DNA from: IMCC26256 sp046081705
Lineage (GTDB): Bacteria > Actinomycetota > Acidimicrobiia > IMCC26256
Direction: 5' to 3'
Length of the DNA: 15,278 bases
NCBI GenBank assembly: GCA_046081705.1
Contig: JBJTWK010000096.1
Location: 1-15,278, forward strand
Below are positions 6,790 through 13,158 of this stretch, in pieces. The notes under the pieces were generated by a model, which made no database searches, was not told the origin of the DNA, and saw only the letters and a program-made list of their open reading frames with translations. Positions within the stretch are counted from its first letter, which is position 1. Each line of letters opens with the position of its first letter. The translations under genes and the position numbers were made by a program.

Positions 6790-7862
6790 AGGTCGCTCCG
6801 GACCGGGTGGTACCCCGCGGCCACGAGGCCCTCCGCGAGGGCGTCGGCCCGGGCCGCCCCCACGATGAGGACGAGCAGTCCGCTCGTGCCCTCGATCGAG
6901 TGGTTGATCTCGAGGTCGACGATGTTGACACCGAGGCTGCCCGCGAGCGTCGTGACCTCGGCGAGGACGCCCGGGCGGTCCGGGACCGGGATGCGCAGCT
7001 CCACGAGGGGCCCGGCCACCGCAGCGGAGACCGGCAGGTCGCGGCGCGCACCGCGGGCTCGCTCGAGCAGCGCCAGCAGGTCGTCCCGATCACCCGCATC
7101 GACCATCCGGCGCACCGCGGCGAGCGCCTCGACGTACCGGTCGAGCGCCTCGATGATGGCGTCTCGGTTCGCCGCGCAGATGTCGGGCCAGATCGCGGGG
7201 TGGCTCGCGGCGATCCGTGTCATGTCGCGGAACCCTCCGGCGGCGAGGCGCAGCAGCAGCGCCGAACCCTCACCGCCCGCGGCGGCGACGTCCATGAGCG
7301 TCGTGGCCGCGAGTTGGGGCACGTGGCTCACCACGGCCACGAGCGCGTCGTGCTCATCGGGCGGGATCTCCACGACCTCCGCCCCCACCGTGGTCGCCAG
7401 CGCCCGCACGGTGGCATGCGCGTCGGGGTCGGTGCCCGCGACCGGGGTGAGGACCCAGGTCGCACCGACGAAGAGGTCCGCGTCGGCACCGTCGAGACCG
7501 TCCTGCTCCGACCCGGCCATGGGGTGGCCGCCGACGAAGTGGGCGGCCCGGCCGTGCGTCGCAACCTCCCGGACGACCGGGCCCTTCACCGAACCGACGT
7601 CGGTGACCACCGGCGCGCCGGCTTCGAGCGTCGCGACGACGGTCGGCCCGATGCGTCCGACCGGCGTCGCCACCACCGCGAGATCACACCCGGCGACGGC
7701 GCGGACCGGGTCGTCAACCACCTCGTCGGCCGCGCCCATCCCGAGCGCGCGGGCGGCCCGCGTCGGGTCGACGTCGAACGCGACCACCCGGTGCCCACGC
7801 GAACGCAGCGCGAGCCCGAGCGAGCCGCCGATCAGCCCGGTGCCGATGAGGGCGACGTGCAC
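6786..7862 (-). CDS. tyrA: Prephenate dehydrogenase with C-terminal ACT domain
   Basis: NAD(P)-dependent oxidative decarboxylation of prephenate to 4-hydroxyphenylpyruvate, the committed step to tyrosine. It has 358 residues. The Rossmann motif GTGLIGGS is at 7-14, with an acidic D30 at the end of strand 2 suggesting NAD preference. TDVGSVK is at 87-93, HPMAGSE with the catalytic-type H113 at 113-119, and SHVPQL with H180 further on. Residues from about 285 form an ACT domain (ELRIPVPDRPGVLAEV), a common amino-acid-sensing module, so feedback by tyrosine is plausible but not shown. The GTG at 7862 is preferred because it starts directly at the Rossmann strand, 4 nt after the aroH stop. An ATG at 7901 would add 13 atypical residues and overlap aroH by 35 bp. 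No mutase domain is fused; aroH supplies it. Confidence 0.94.
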   Translation of the reverse strand: MHVALIGTGLIGGSLGLALRSRGHRVVAFDVDPTRAARALGMGAADEVVDDPVRAVAGCDLAVVATPVGRIGPTVVATLEAGAPVVTDVGSVKGPVVREVATHGRAAHFVGGHPMAGSEQDGLDGADADLFVGATWVLTPVAGTDPDAHATVRALATTVGAEVVEIPPDEHDALVAVVSHVPQLAATTLMDVAAAGGEGSALLLRLAAGGFRDMTRIAASHPAIWPDICAANRDAIIEALDRYVEALAAVRRMVDAGDRDDLLALLERARGARRDLPVSAAVAGPLVELRIPVPDRPGVLAEVTTLAGSLGVNIVDLEINHSIEGTSGLLVLIVGAARADALAEGLVAAGYHPVRSDL

Positions 7863-7866
7863 CGGA

Positions 7867-8229
7867 TCACCCGGGGAGGTCGTCGCGGAGCACCCGCGCA
7901 CCCTCGAGGTAGACGTGGGCGATCTCGGCGCGCGCCCGGTCGGTGTGCACGTGCATCAGCACGCGGACGACGAGCGGCAGGCTGCCTGGCACCGCGATCT
8001 CCCGGGCGCAGATGAGCGGGACGTCCCCGAGGCCAAGCGCTCGGGCGCCGGTGGCCGGGAAGGTGCTCGTGAGGTCCTCGGTCGCGGTGAAGAAGATGCT
8101 GATGATGTCGTCGTGGGCGATCGCGTTGCGATCGAGCATCTCGCGGACGAGTTGCTGGGTGCGCCGGTCGATCTCCTCCGGAGCGTCGACATCGCAGGTG
8201 ATCGCGCCGCGCACGGCCATGACTCGCAC
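7867..8229 (-). CDS. aroH: Monofunctional chorismate mutase, AroH class
   Basis: Rearranges chorismate to prephenate, the substrate of the adjacent TyrA. The 120-residue protein matches the trimeric AroH fold of Bacillus subtilis, not the AroQ helical fold. Residues equivalent to the known active site are visible: R7 (VRGAIT), R63, C74, E77 (CAREI), R89 (VVRVLM) and Y107 (HVYLE). The GTG at 8229 is chosen over the ATG at 8220 for two reasons. It puts the catalytic Arg at position 7 exactly as in B. subtilis, and it lies 8 nt after a TAGCGT hexamer. The frame extends further upstream but without family similarity. It lies 11 nt after rluB and 4 nt before tyrA, and probably heads the aroH-tyrA-aroA-cmk-plsC unit, although read-through from rluB is likely too. 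Confidence 0.94.
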   Translation of the reverse strand: MRVMAVRGAITCDVDAPEEIDRRTQQLVREMLDRNAIAHDDIISIFFTATEDLTSTFPATGARALGLGDVPLICAREIAVPGSLPLVVRVLMHVHTDRARAEIAHVYLEGARVLRDDLPG

Positions 8230-8237
8230 GGGCGCCA

Positions 8238-8243
8238 ACGCTA
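8238..8243 (-). promoter_or_regulatory. Putative -10 element (TAGCGT) for aroH; overlaps rluB stop
   Basis: The minus-strand TAGCGT is followed by eight bases (TGGCGCCC) and the GTG of aroH at 8229. The first three bases of the hexamer are the TAG stop codon of rluB. The geometry fits a leaderless start, but a stop codon at this place supplies TAG for free, so this is one of the weaker promoter calls in the window. Confidence 0.45.
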
Positions 8244-8996
8244 GCCCCGCCCTGCGCCGGGCCCCGGCCGAGATCCGGTCGCCGCGTGCAGCGCACGGAC
8301 CTCCGCCGGGTCGAGCGCGCGCCAGCTCCCCGGCTGGAGCGCAGGATCGCGGACCGGTCCGATGCGCACGCGGACGAGACGGCGCACCGGGTGGCCGATC
8401 GCCTCGCACATCCGGCGGACCTGCCGGTTGCGTCCCTCGTGGATCACGACGGTGATCGCCGCGTTGCCGTCGTGCTCGTCGGCGAGCACGACTTGGGCCG
8501 GCGCGGTGGGACCGTCGTCGAGATCGATCCCCTCCCGCAGCCGCCGCAGCGCCGCCGGGGTCGGGACCCCACGGACCTCCGCGAGGTACTCCTTCTCGAC
8601 CCCGAGGCTCGGATGGGTGAGCGCCTGGGCGAGTTCCCCGTCATTCGTCACGACGAGGAGGCCCTCAGTGTCGAGATCGAGTCGACCCACGGGGAACACC
8701 CGAGGCTCCGCGGGCACGAGGTCCATCACCGTGGGTCGGCCCTGGGGATCGCTCGCCGTGGTCACCACGCCGCGCGGCTTGTTGAGCAGGTAGTGCACGA
8801 GGTCGGTCCGGGTCATGACGGGGACGCCGTCGAGGGTGATGCGGTCCGAGGCGGGATCGACCCGCCGCCCGAGCACCGCCACCTCGCCGTCGACGCGCAC
8901 GCGCCCGGCGGCGATGAGGTCCTCGCAGACCCGACGCGAGCCGAGGCCCGCGCGCGCGAGCACCTTCTGGAGCCGCTCGCCGTCGGTCTCGGGCAC
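8241..8996 (-). CDS. rluB: 23S rRNA pseudouridine synthase, RluB/RsuA family
   Basis: Isomerises a uridine in ribosomal RNA to pseudouridine. The 251-residue protein opens with an S4 RNA-binding domain (about 8-55; RLQKVLARAGLGSRR). The catalytic domain has NKPRGVVTT (72-80) and GRLDLDTEGLL with the catalytic D107, and later EGRNRQVRRM. These motifs are those of the RsuA/RluB/RluE group; assignment to RluB rests on the neighbourhood directly after scpB, as in Bacillus and mycobacteria. The exact target uridine is therefore inferred. The tail after about 235 is Gly/Pro/Arg-rich and probably disordered. The GTG start at 8996 lies 5 nt after the scpB stop; no strong ribosome-binding site is visible. 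Its TAG stop doubles as the start of the putative aroH -10 hexamer. Confidence 0.92.
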   Translation of the reverse strand: MPETDGERLQKVLARAGLGSRRVCEDLIAAGRVRVDGEVAVLGRRVDPASDRITLDGVPVMTRTDLVHYLLNKPRGVVTTASDPQGRPTVMDLVPAEPRVFPVGRLDLDTEGLLVVTNDGELAQALTHPSLGVEKEYLAEVRGVPTPAALRRLREGIDLDDGPTAPAQVVLADEHDGNAAITVVIHEGRNRQVRRMCEAIGHPVRRLVRVRIGPVRDPALQPGSWRALDPAEVRALHAATGSRPGPGAGRG

Positions 8997-9001
8997 GACG
9001 C

Positions 9002-9646
9002 TCAGGCGTCGGCCGGTGCGGTCTCGCCGGCGCTTGGCGCCTCGTCGGCCGGGGCCGCGAGGTGCTCCTCGACCCGGACCCGCAGCCCGCGCTCGAGCGC
9101 CTCGACCACCTCGGCCTCGGGCACGAACCCCGACAACGACGGCAGATCGGCGAGCGAGTCGAGGCCCATGCGCTCGAGGAAGAGGCGTGTCGTCCCGTAC
9201 AGGATCGCCAGGCCCGGTCCGGTGTCCGTCCCGACCGCCGCGACGTACCCGCGGGCCTCGAGCGTGGACATCGTCGACTCGACGTTGACCCCGCGGATCG
9301 CCGAGATCTGCGCCCGCGAGACGGGCTGCTTGTAGGCGACGATCGCGAGGGTCTCAAGGGCCGAGGGTGAGAGCCGCGCGCTCTGGCCCTCGAGCACGAA
9401 CCGCTCCACGTACGCGACCTGATCGGGGTGGGTCTGGAACCGGTAGCCACCGGCGACCCTGGCGATCGTGAACCCGCGTCCCTCGGCCTCGTAGGCCTCG
9501 ATCATGGAGGTGCACGCGGCTTCGATGTCGGTCACCGGCAGTTCGAGGAGTTGGGCCAGCAACTGCGGTTCGACGGGTTCGACCGCAGCGAGCAGCACGG
9601 CCTCGATCCCGGCGCGGACCTCGGGGGACGGCGAGGTGTCGGTCAT
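9002..9646 (-). CDS. scpB: Segregation and condensation protein B (ScpB)
   Basis: Winged-helix kite subunit of the SMC-ScpA-ScpB condensin, which organises and segregates the chromosome. The 214-residue protein carries the family hallmark ETLAIVAYKQPVSRAQI with IRGVN following it, between two winged-helix regions (about 7-85 and 90-170). The C-terminal 35 residues are Ala/Pro/Glu-rich and probably disordered. The ATG at 9646 overlaps the scpA stop as ATGA, so the two subunits are likely made in a coupled way, fitting their shared complex. rluB follows 5 nt after the stop. smc itself is not in the window. Confidence 0.96.
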   Translation of the reverse strand: MTDTSPSPEVRAGIEAVLLAAVEPVEPQLLAQLLELPVTDIEAACTSMIEAYEAEGRGFTIARVAGGYRFQTHPDQVAYVERFVLEGQSARLSPSALETLAIVAYKQPVSRAQISAIRGVNVESTMSTLEARGYVAAVGTDTGPGLAILYGTTRLFLERMGLDSLADLPSLSGFVPEAEVVEALERGLRVRVEEHLAAPADEAPSAGETAPADA

Positions 9647-10548
9647 GCGCCGGTGCGCTCGACCTCGACGCCCGGCGTCGGGTCCGTGGACTCCTCGAGA
9701 TCATGGGTGACCTCGACCTCGGTGATGCGCTCCTCGGCCGAGGCCTCGATCGCCACCTCGGGGATCGTGTCCTCCCAGTCGTCGATGCTGGACAGGTCGA
9801 GGGAGCGTTCGCCCTCGTCGAGCCGCCGCACCGTGAGGTCACCGAAGGTCTCAACCTGGGTGAGGTCGACCTGCCCCTGCTTGAAGAGTTCCAGCACGGC
9901 GAGGAACCGCACGATGATCTCCATGCGGTCCTCGATCCCGGCGACGATCGCCCGGAACGACATCGCGCCGACCCTCGGGAGCACGACGAGCACCGCGTCG
10001 ATCGCCTCCCGCACGCTCGTGCGGATCGGCTGCACGTGGAAGAGGTCGACCACACGGGTCGGTTCCTCCTTGGGGGCGAACGCGCGGACGGCGGCGGCCC
10101 GGAGCTGCTCGAGCGTGGTCCGCTCGAGCGGGTCGGGTGCGAGGGACGCGAACGGCTCCTCGGGACCCACCGTCCGAGCGATCGACCGGGCGTTGAGCCG
10201 CAGGCGCGACTCCACCATCGCCGCGACGTCCTTGAACGTCTTGCACTCGAGCAGGCGGGCGAGCAGCAGGTCGCGCTCCTCGAACCGGAGCAGCTCCTCG
10301 TCGAGTTCGGCGTCGGCGGACCCCGGGAGCAGGCGACGGGCCTTGAGTTCGATGAGGGTCGCGGCCACGAGCAGGAACTGGGTCGCGACGTCGAGGTCGA
10401 GCGAACCGATGGCCTCGACCTCGGTGAGGAACGCGTCGACGAGGTCGGTGAGCGAGACCTCCCAGAGGTCGACCTCCTCCTGCAGGATCAGGTGCAGCAG
10501 GAGATCGAAGGGGCCTTCGTAGACCGCGGTGCGGACCTTGTACGCCAT
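9643..10548 (-). CDS. scpA: Segregation and condensation protein A (ScpA, kleisin)
   Basis: Kleisin subunit that bridges the SMC heads and binds ScpB. It has 301 residues. The N-terminal signature YEGPFDLLLHLILQEEVDLWEV (from residue 10) and FLLVAATLIELKARRLLP (about 58-75) are diagnostic. A C-terminal winged-helix-like SMC-binding part lies at about 165-245 (FRAIVAGIEDRMEIIVRFLAVLELFKQGQVDL). The last 55 or so residues are highly acidic, with many Glu and Asp and few hydrophobics, and look like an unstructured tail beyond the usual end of ScpA. The ATG at 10548 begins the normal family N-terminus (MAYKV). The open frame runs on upstream to 11316 antisense to trpS, which is a GC artefact. It heads the scpA-scpB-rluB unit and is divergent from trpS. 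Confidence 0.96.
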   Translation of the reverse strand: MAYKVRTAVYEGPFDLLLHLILQEEVDLWEVSLTDLVDAFLTEVEAIGSLDLDVATQFLLVAATLIELKARRLLPGSADAELDEELLRFEERDLLLARLLECKTFKDVAAMVESRLRLNARSIARTVGPEEPFASLAPDPLERTTLEQLRAAAVRAFAPKEEPTRVVDLFHVQPIRTSVREAIDAVLVVLPRVGAMSFRAIVAGIEDRMEIIVRFLAVLELFKQGQVDLTQVETFGDLTVRRLDEGERSLDLSSIDDWEDTIPEVAIEASAEERITEVEVTHDLEESTDPTPGVEVERTGA

Positions 10549-10558
10549 GGCGCCGCCG

Positions 10559-10564
10559 AATCTA
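10559..10564 (-). promoter_or_regulatory. Putative -10 element (TAGATT) of scpA-scpB-rluB
   Basis: The minus-strand TAGATT ends 10 nt before the ATG of scpA at 10548, with GG immediately upstream (GGTAGATT). Initiation 6-7 nt downstream would leave a leader of only about 3 nt, too short for a ribosome-binding site. It lies in a 66-bp divergent gap shared with trpS. I saw no obvious -35 hexamer. Confidence 0.5.
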
Positions 10565-10600
10565 CCGGCATCCCCGCCCGGACCCGCGGACCCCGGCGGG

Positions 10601-10606
10601 TAGCCT
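10601..10606 (+). promoter_or_regulatory. Putative -10 element (TAGCCT), leaderless trpS
   Basis: TAGCCT in the context GGGTAGCCTCCGG is followed by eight bases to the ATG at 10615, nearly the same as the ispH promoter. No T-box, leader peptide or attenuator can fit between this site and the start codon, so classical leader-based tryptophan control of trpS is unlikely here. The inference rests on spacing and motif. Confidence 0.6.
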
Positions 10607-10614
10607 CCGGCCCC

Positions 10615-11622
10615 ATGACCCGCGTGTTCTCCGGCATCCAGCCGACCGGCGAGATGCACCTCGGCAACTACCTCGGGGCCGTCCGTCGATGGGTCGCCGA
10701 GACCCCCGTCGACCCCGCCGATCGGGCCGAGGCCCTCTACTGCGTGGTCGACCTCCACGCCATGACGGTCAGCTACGACCCCGGGGCCCTCGCCGAGCGC
10801 ACGCGGCGCACCGCCATGCTGCTCCTCGCCGCCGGCCTCGATCCGGACCGGTGCATCCTGTTCGTCCAGGGCCACGTCGGCGCCCACGCCGAGCTCACCT
10901 GGGTCCTCAACTGCGTCGCGACCTACGGGGAGCTCCGACGCATGACCCAGTTCAAGGACAAGGGGCAGGGGCAGGAGAGCGTCTCCGTCGGACTCCTCGA
11001 CTACCCCGTCCTCATGGCCGCCGACATCCTCGCCTACGACACCACCCACGTGCCGATCGGTGACGACCAGCGCCAGCACCTCGAGCTCACCCGGGACATC
11101 GCGATCCGGTTCAACCACCGGTTCGGGCCCACGCTGGTGGTGCCGGAGCCGACGTTCCCGAGCGTGGCGGCGCGGGTCAAGGACCTGCAGAACCCGACGG
11201 CCAAGATGTCGAAGTCGGCCGAAACGGACGCGGGGTCGATCCTCCTCGTCGACGACCCGAAGCGGATCGCCAAGAAGATCAAGAGCGCGGTGACGGATTC
11301 GGTGGGTGAGATCCACGACGACCCCACCGCGCAGCCGGGCGTCGCGAACCTGCTCGAGATCCTCGCGGCGTCCACCGACCGGAACGTGCAGGACGTGGCG
11401 GCCGAGTTCGCCGGGCAGGGGTACGGGGCGCTCAAGGGTGCGACCGCCGACGCCGTGGTCGCCCTCATCGAACCGCTCCAGGCCCGACTCGCCGAACTCG
11501 AACGGGATCCCGCCGAGGTCGCGCGCATCCTCGAGCGGGGCGCGCGGGCCGCCGAGGCCATCGCCGCGCCCGTCCTCGAGCGCGTGCGCGGTGCCGCCGG
11601 GCTCCTCGGGCGCGCCCGCTAG
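10615..11622 (+). CDS. trpS: Tryptophanyl-tRNA synthetase
   Basis: Class I synthetase that charges tRNA-Trp in the cytoplasm. The 335-residue length is standard. The HIGH-type motif is PTGEMHLGNYLGA (H15-N18) and the KMSKS loop is at 197-201. Between them are the TrpRS-specific segments VDLHAMT, DYPVLMAADILAYDTTHVPIGDDQRQHLELTRDIA and RFN. The C-terminal part (about 240-335) is helical and Ala/Glu-rich, as in other bacterial TrpRS. The ATG at 10615 directly begins the expected MTRVFSGIQPTG. It stands alone on the plus strand between two minus-strand units. Its TAG stop lies inside a CTAG that is also the stop of the convergent HD gene, leaving no spacer for a terminator. Confidence 0.97.
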   Translation: MTRVFSGIQPTGEMHLGNYLGAVRRWVAETPVDPADRAEALYCVVDLHAMTVSYDPGALAERTRRTAMLLLAAGLDPDRCILFVQGHVGAHAELTWVLNCVATYGELRRMTQFKDKGQGQESVSVGLLDYPVLMAADILAYDTTHVPIGDDQRQHLELTRDIAIRFNHRFGPTLVVPEPTFPSVAARVKDLQNPTAKMSKSAETDAGSILLVDDPKRIAKKIKSAVTDSVGEIHDDPTAQPGVANLLEILAASTDRNVQDVAAEFAGQGYGALKGATADAVVALIEPLQARLAELERDPAEVARILERGARAAEAIAAPVLERVRGAAGLLGRAR

Positions 11623-12176
11623 TCATCGTCGGCTGCGTGCAGCGCGGCGGTCACGTCGACGTCGAACCCGCTCTCGATCCAGCGCGCGGGCTCGTGGTGC
11701 ACCGCGGCCCAGGCGGCCACCCGATCGCGGGCCCCGCGGGCGCGGAGGTCCGCCGCGCCGAGCGCGGCGTGGTCGGCGTAGAGCGCGCGACGCCGGGCCC
11801 GCTCACCCCGGACGACGCCCGCGCGCACCCGCGCCCGACCGGCGATCGCGATCCGGATCGTGGCGAGCGCACGACCCACCGGACCGAGACCGCTGTGGAC
11901 CTTGCCGACGTCGTGGAGCAGCGCGGCGGCGACGACGTCGTCGGGGGCGTCGGCTCCGAGCGCGTCGAACGCGCGCCGGGCCACGCCGATGGCGTGACGG
12001 CGGTCGTGGGCCACCATCGTGCGGAACACGGTGCACTCGGCGTCCGTGAGGTGCGCTTCGGCCCACGCGGTGTCCGTGGTGCTCGGCGCGGCGGGCGAGA
12101 GCGCGCCGAGGAACCGGCGGACCAGGTGCAGGGCGTGGGACCCCGGCGGGCGGGCGATCACGGCGGCCTCGGACAC
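11619..12176 (-). CDS. HD-domain protein, putative metal-dependent phosphohydrolase
   Basis: A 185-residue protein with an HD fold whose substrate I cannot name. Candidate metal ligands in order are H57/H61 (AHDRRHAI), the H88-D89 doublet (ALLHDVGKVHSGLG), H136 (YADH), H160-H161 (AVHHEP) and D183 near the C-terminus. That pattern resembles active HD phosphohydrolases. The segment after the doublet (99-130) is Arg/Ala-rich. No GYP motif, signal peptide or partner domain is present. The GTG at 12176 is preferred over the GTG at 12200 because TAGGTT ends 7 nt before it, and the upstream start would lie within the promoter hexamer. The stop shares CTAG with trpS on the other strand. It lies between xerD and trpS/scpA but has its own apparent promoter, so a functional link to chromosome genes is speculative. 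Confidence 0.8.
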   Translation of the reverse strand: MSEAAVIARPPGSHALHLVRRFLGALSPAAPSTTDTAWAEAHLTDAECTVFRTMVAHDRRHAIGVARRAFDALGADAPDDVVAAALLHDVGKVHSGLGPVGRALATIRIAIAGRARVRAGVVRGERARRRALYADHAALGAADLRARGARDRVAAWAAVHHEPARWIESGFDVDVTAALHAADDD

Positions 12177-12183
12177 GGGGGCG

Positions 12184-12189
12184 AACCTA
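12184..12189 (-). promoter_or_regulatory. Putative -10 element (TAGGTT) for HD gene; overlaps xerD stop
   Basis: The minus-strand TAGGTT is followed by seven bases (CGCCCCC) and a GTG at 12176, in the GGTAG context seen at ispH, trpS and scpA. Its TAG is the stop codon of xerD. The site decides the proposed start of the HD gene. Because xerD has to end somewhere, part of the match is not independent evidence. Confidence 0.5.
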
Positions 12190-13158
12190 CCGCCGTCCAC
12201 CGACGCGACCGGCTCTCGGATGCGCGAGTTCGTAGACCGCCCGCAACCGTTCGGGACTCACCTTCGTGTACACCTGGGTCGTCGAGAGGCTCGCGTGGCC
12301 CAGCAGTTCCTGCACCACCCGGATGTCGGCCCCGTGATCGAGCATGTGCGTCGCGCACGAGTGTCGCAACACGTGGGGCGAGAGTCGCCCGGTGAGGCCC
12401 ACGCGGTCGCCCGCCGCGGTCACGATCCGCCAGCAGGACTGCCGGGTGAGTCGGCCGCCGCGCGAGTTGAGCAGGAGCGGGTCCCCCGCCACGCGCCGGG
12501 TCGCCGGACGCTCGAGCGCAGGGCGTCCGTCCCGCAGGTACGCCAGCAGCGCGCGGTGCGCGCCGCCCCCGACCGGCACCACGCGCTCCTTGCCCCCCTT
12601 GCCGAGCACCCGCAGCAGCCGGTCCTCGAGGTCGAGGTCCACCCGGTCGAGGCCCACGAGTTCGGAGATGCGCACGCCGGTCCCGTAGAGGGTCTCGAGG
12701 ATGGCCCGGTCCCGCAGCGCTCGGGCGTCGTCCCCCTCGACCGCGTCGAGCAGCGCCTCGACCTCGGACTCCGCCAGCGCCTTCGGGATGCCCTGCGGGA
12801 CTCGGGGTGCGCCGACGTCGCCGCTCGGATCGACCGGGACGAGCCCCTCGTCGGCGCAGAACCGGTGGAACGACCGCACCGCGACGAGGGCCCGCGCGAC
12901 CGAGGCGGGCGCATACCGGGCCCGCCCGTCCGGGTCCCGCGCCGACTTCAGGGCGTCCACGTACGCGGCGACCTCGGGCTCCCCCACCCCCGCGAGATCG
13001 TCGGTGCCGCGGGACCGCAACCAGACGACGTACCGACGGAGGTCCCGCCGGTACGCGGCGAGCGTGTTCACGGCCAGCCCACGCTCGACCGAGAGCCAGG
13101 TCAGGTACTCGTCGAACTGCCGGGCGAGCGGATCCGGGCCGCCCGCCTCGTCGGTCAC
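12187..13158 (-). CDS. xerD: Site-specific tyrosine recombinase XerD
   Basis: Resolves chromosome dimers at dif together with a XerC partner. The 323-residue protein has the N-terminal SAM-like core-binding domain (about 10-105) and the catalytic domain with the full set of residues: R163 (GTGVRISEL), K187 (GKGGKER), H262 and R265 (HVLRH), H288 (LGHASLSTTQVYT) and the nucleophile Y297. The match to the housekeeping Xer type, the length and the position after pyrG and the Nudix gene (as in M. tuberculosis) support XerD rather than a phage integrase. No att-like repeats or cargo genes flank it. The GTG at 13158 overlaps the Nudix stop as GTGA. The short N-terminal segment before residue 10 is Asp/Glu/Gly-rich. 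The final dozen residues are Arg/Gly-rich. Confidence 0.94.
   Translation of the reverse strand: MTDEAGGPDPLARQFDEYLTWLSVERGLAVNTLAAYRRDLRRYVVWLRSRGTDDLAGVGEPEVAAYVDALKSARDPDGRARYAPASVARALVAVRSFHRFCADEGLVPVDPSGDVGAPRVPQGIPKALAESEVEALLDAVEGDDARALRDRAILETLYGTGVRISELVGLDRVDLDLEDRLLRVLGKGGKERVVPVGGGAHRALLAYLRDGRPALERPATRRVAGDPLLLNSRGGRLTRQSCWRIVTAAGDRVGLTGRLSPHVLRHSCATHMLDHGADIRVVQELLGHASLSTTQVYTKVSPERLRAVYELAHPRAGRVGGRR

Noticed and set aside
5641..8244. An 867-codon open frame on the plus strand, opposite aroA, tyrA and aroH
   Set aside because: Its length comes from scarcity of AT-rich stop codons in GC-rich DNA. The composition has no domain-like pattern and three recognised enzymes occupy the opposite strand.
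10549..10614. Possible T-box or attenuator controlling trpS
   Set aside because: The gap is only 66 bp, holds a divergent promoter, and the putative -10 is 8 nt from the start codon, leaving no room for a leader RNA.
10549..11316. Upstream extension of scpA to a 557-codon frame
   Set aside because: It is antisense to trpS and crosses the intergenic promoter region; ScpA's conserved N-terminus starts at 10548.
12187..13158. Tyrosine recombinase considered as a phage or integrative-element integrase
   Set aside because: Sequence, length and conserved position after pyrG and the Nudix gene fit housekeeping XerD. No flanking repeats, tRNA or cargo genes are present.
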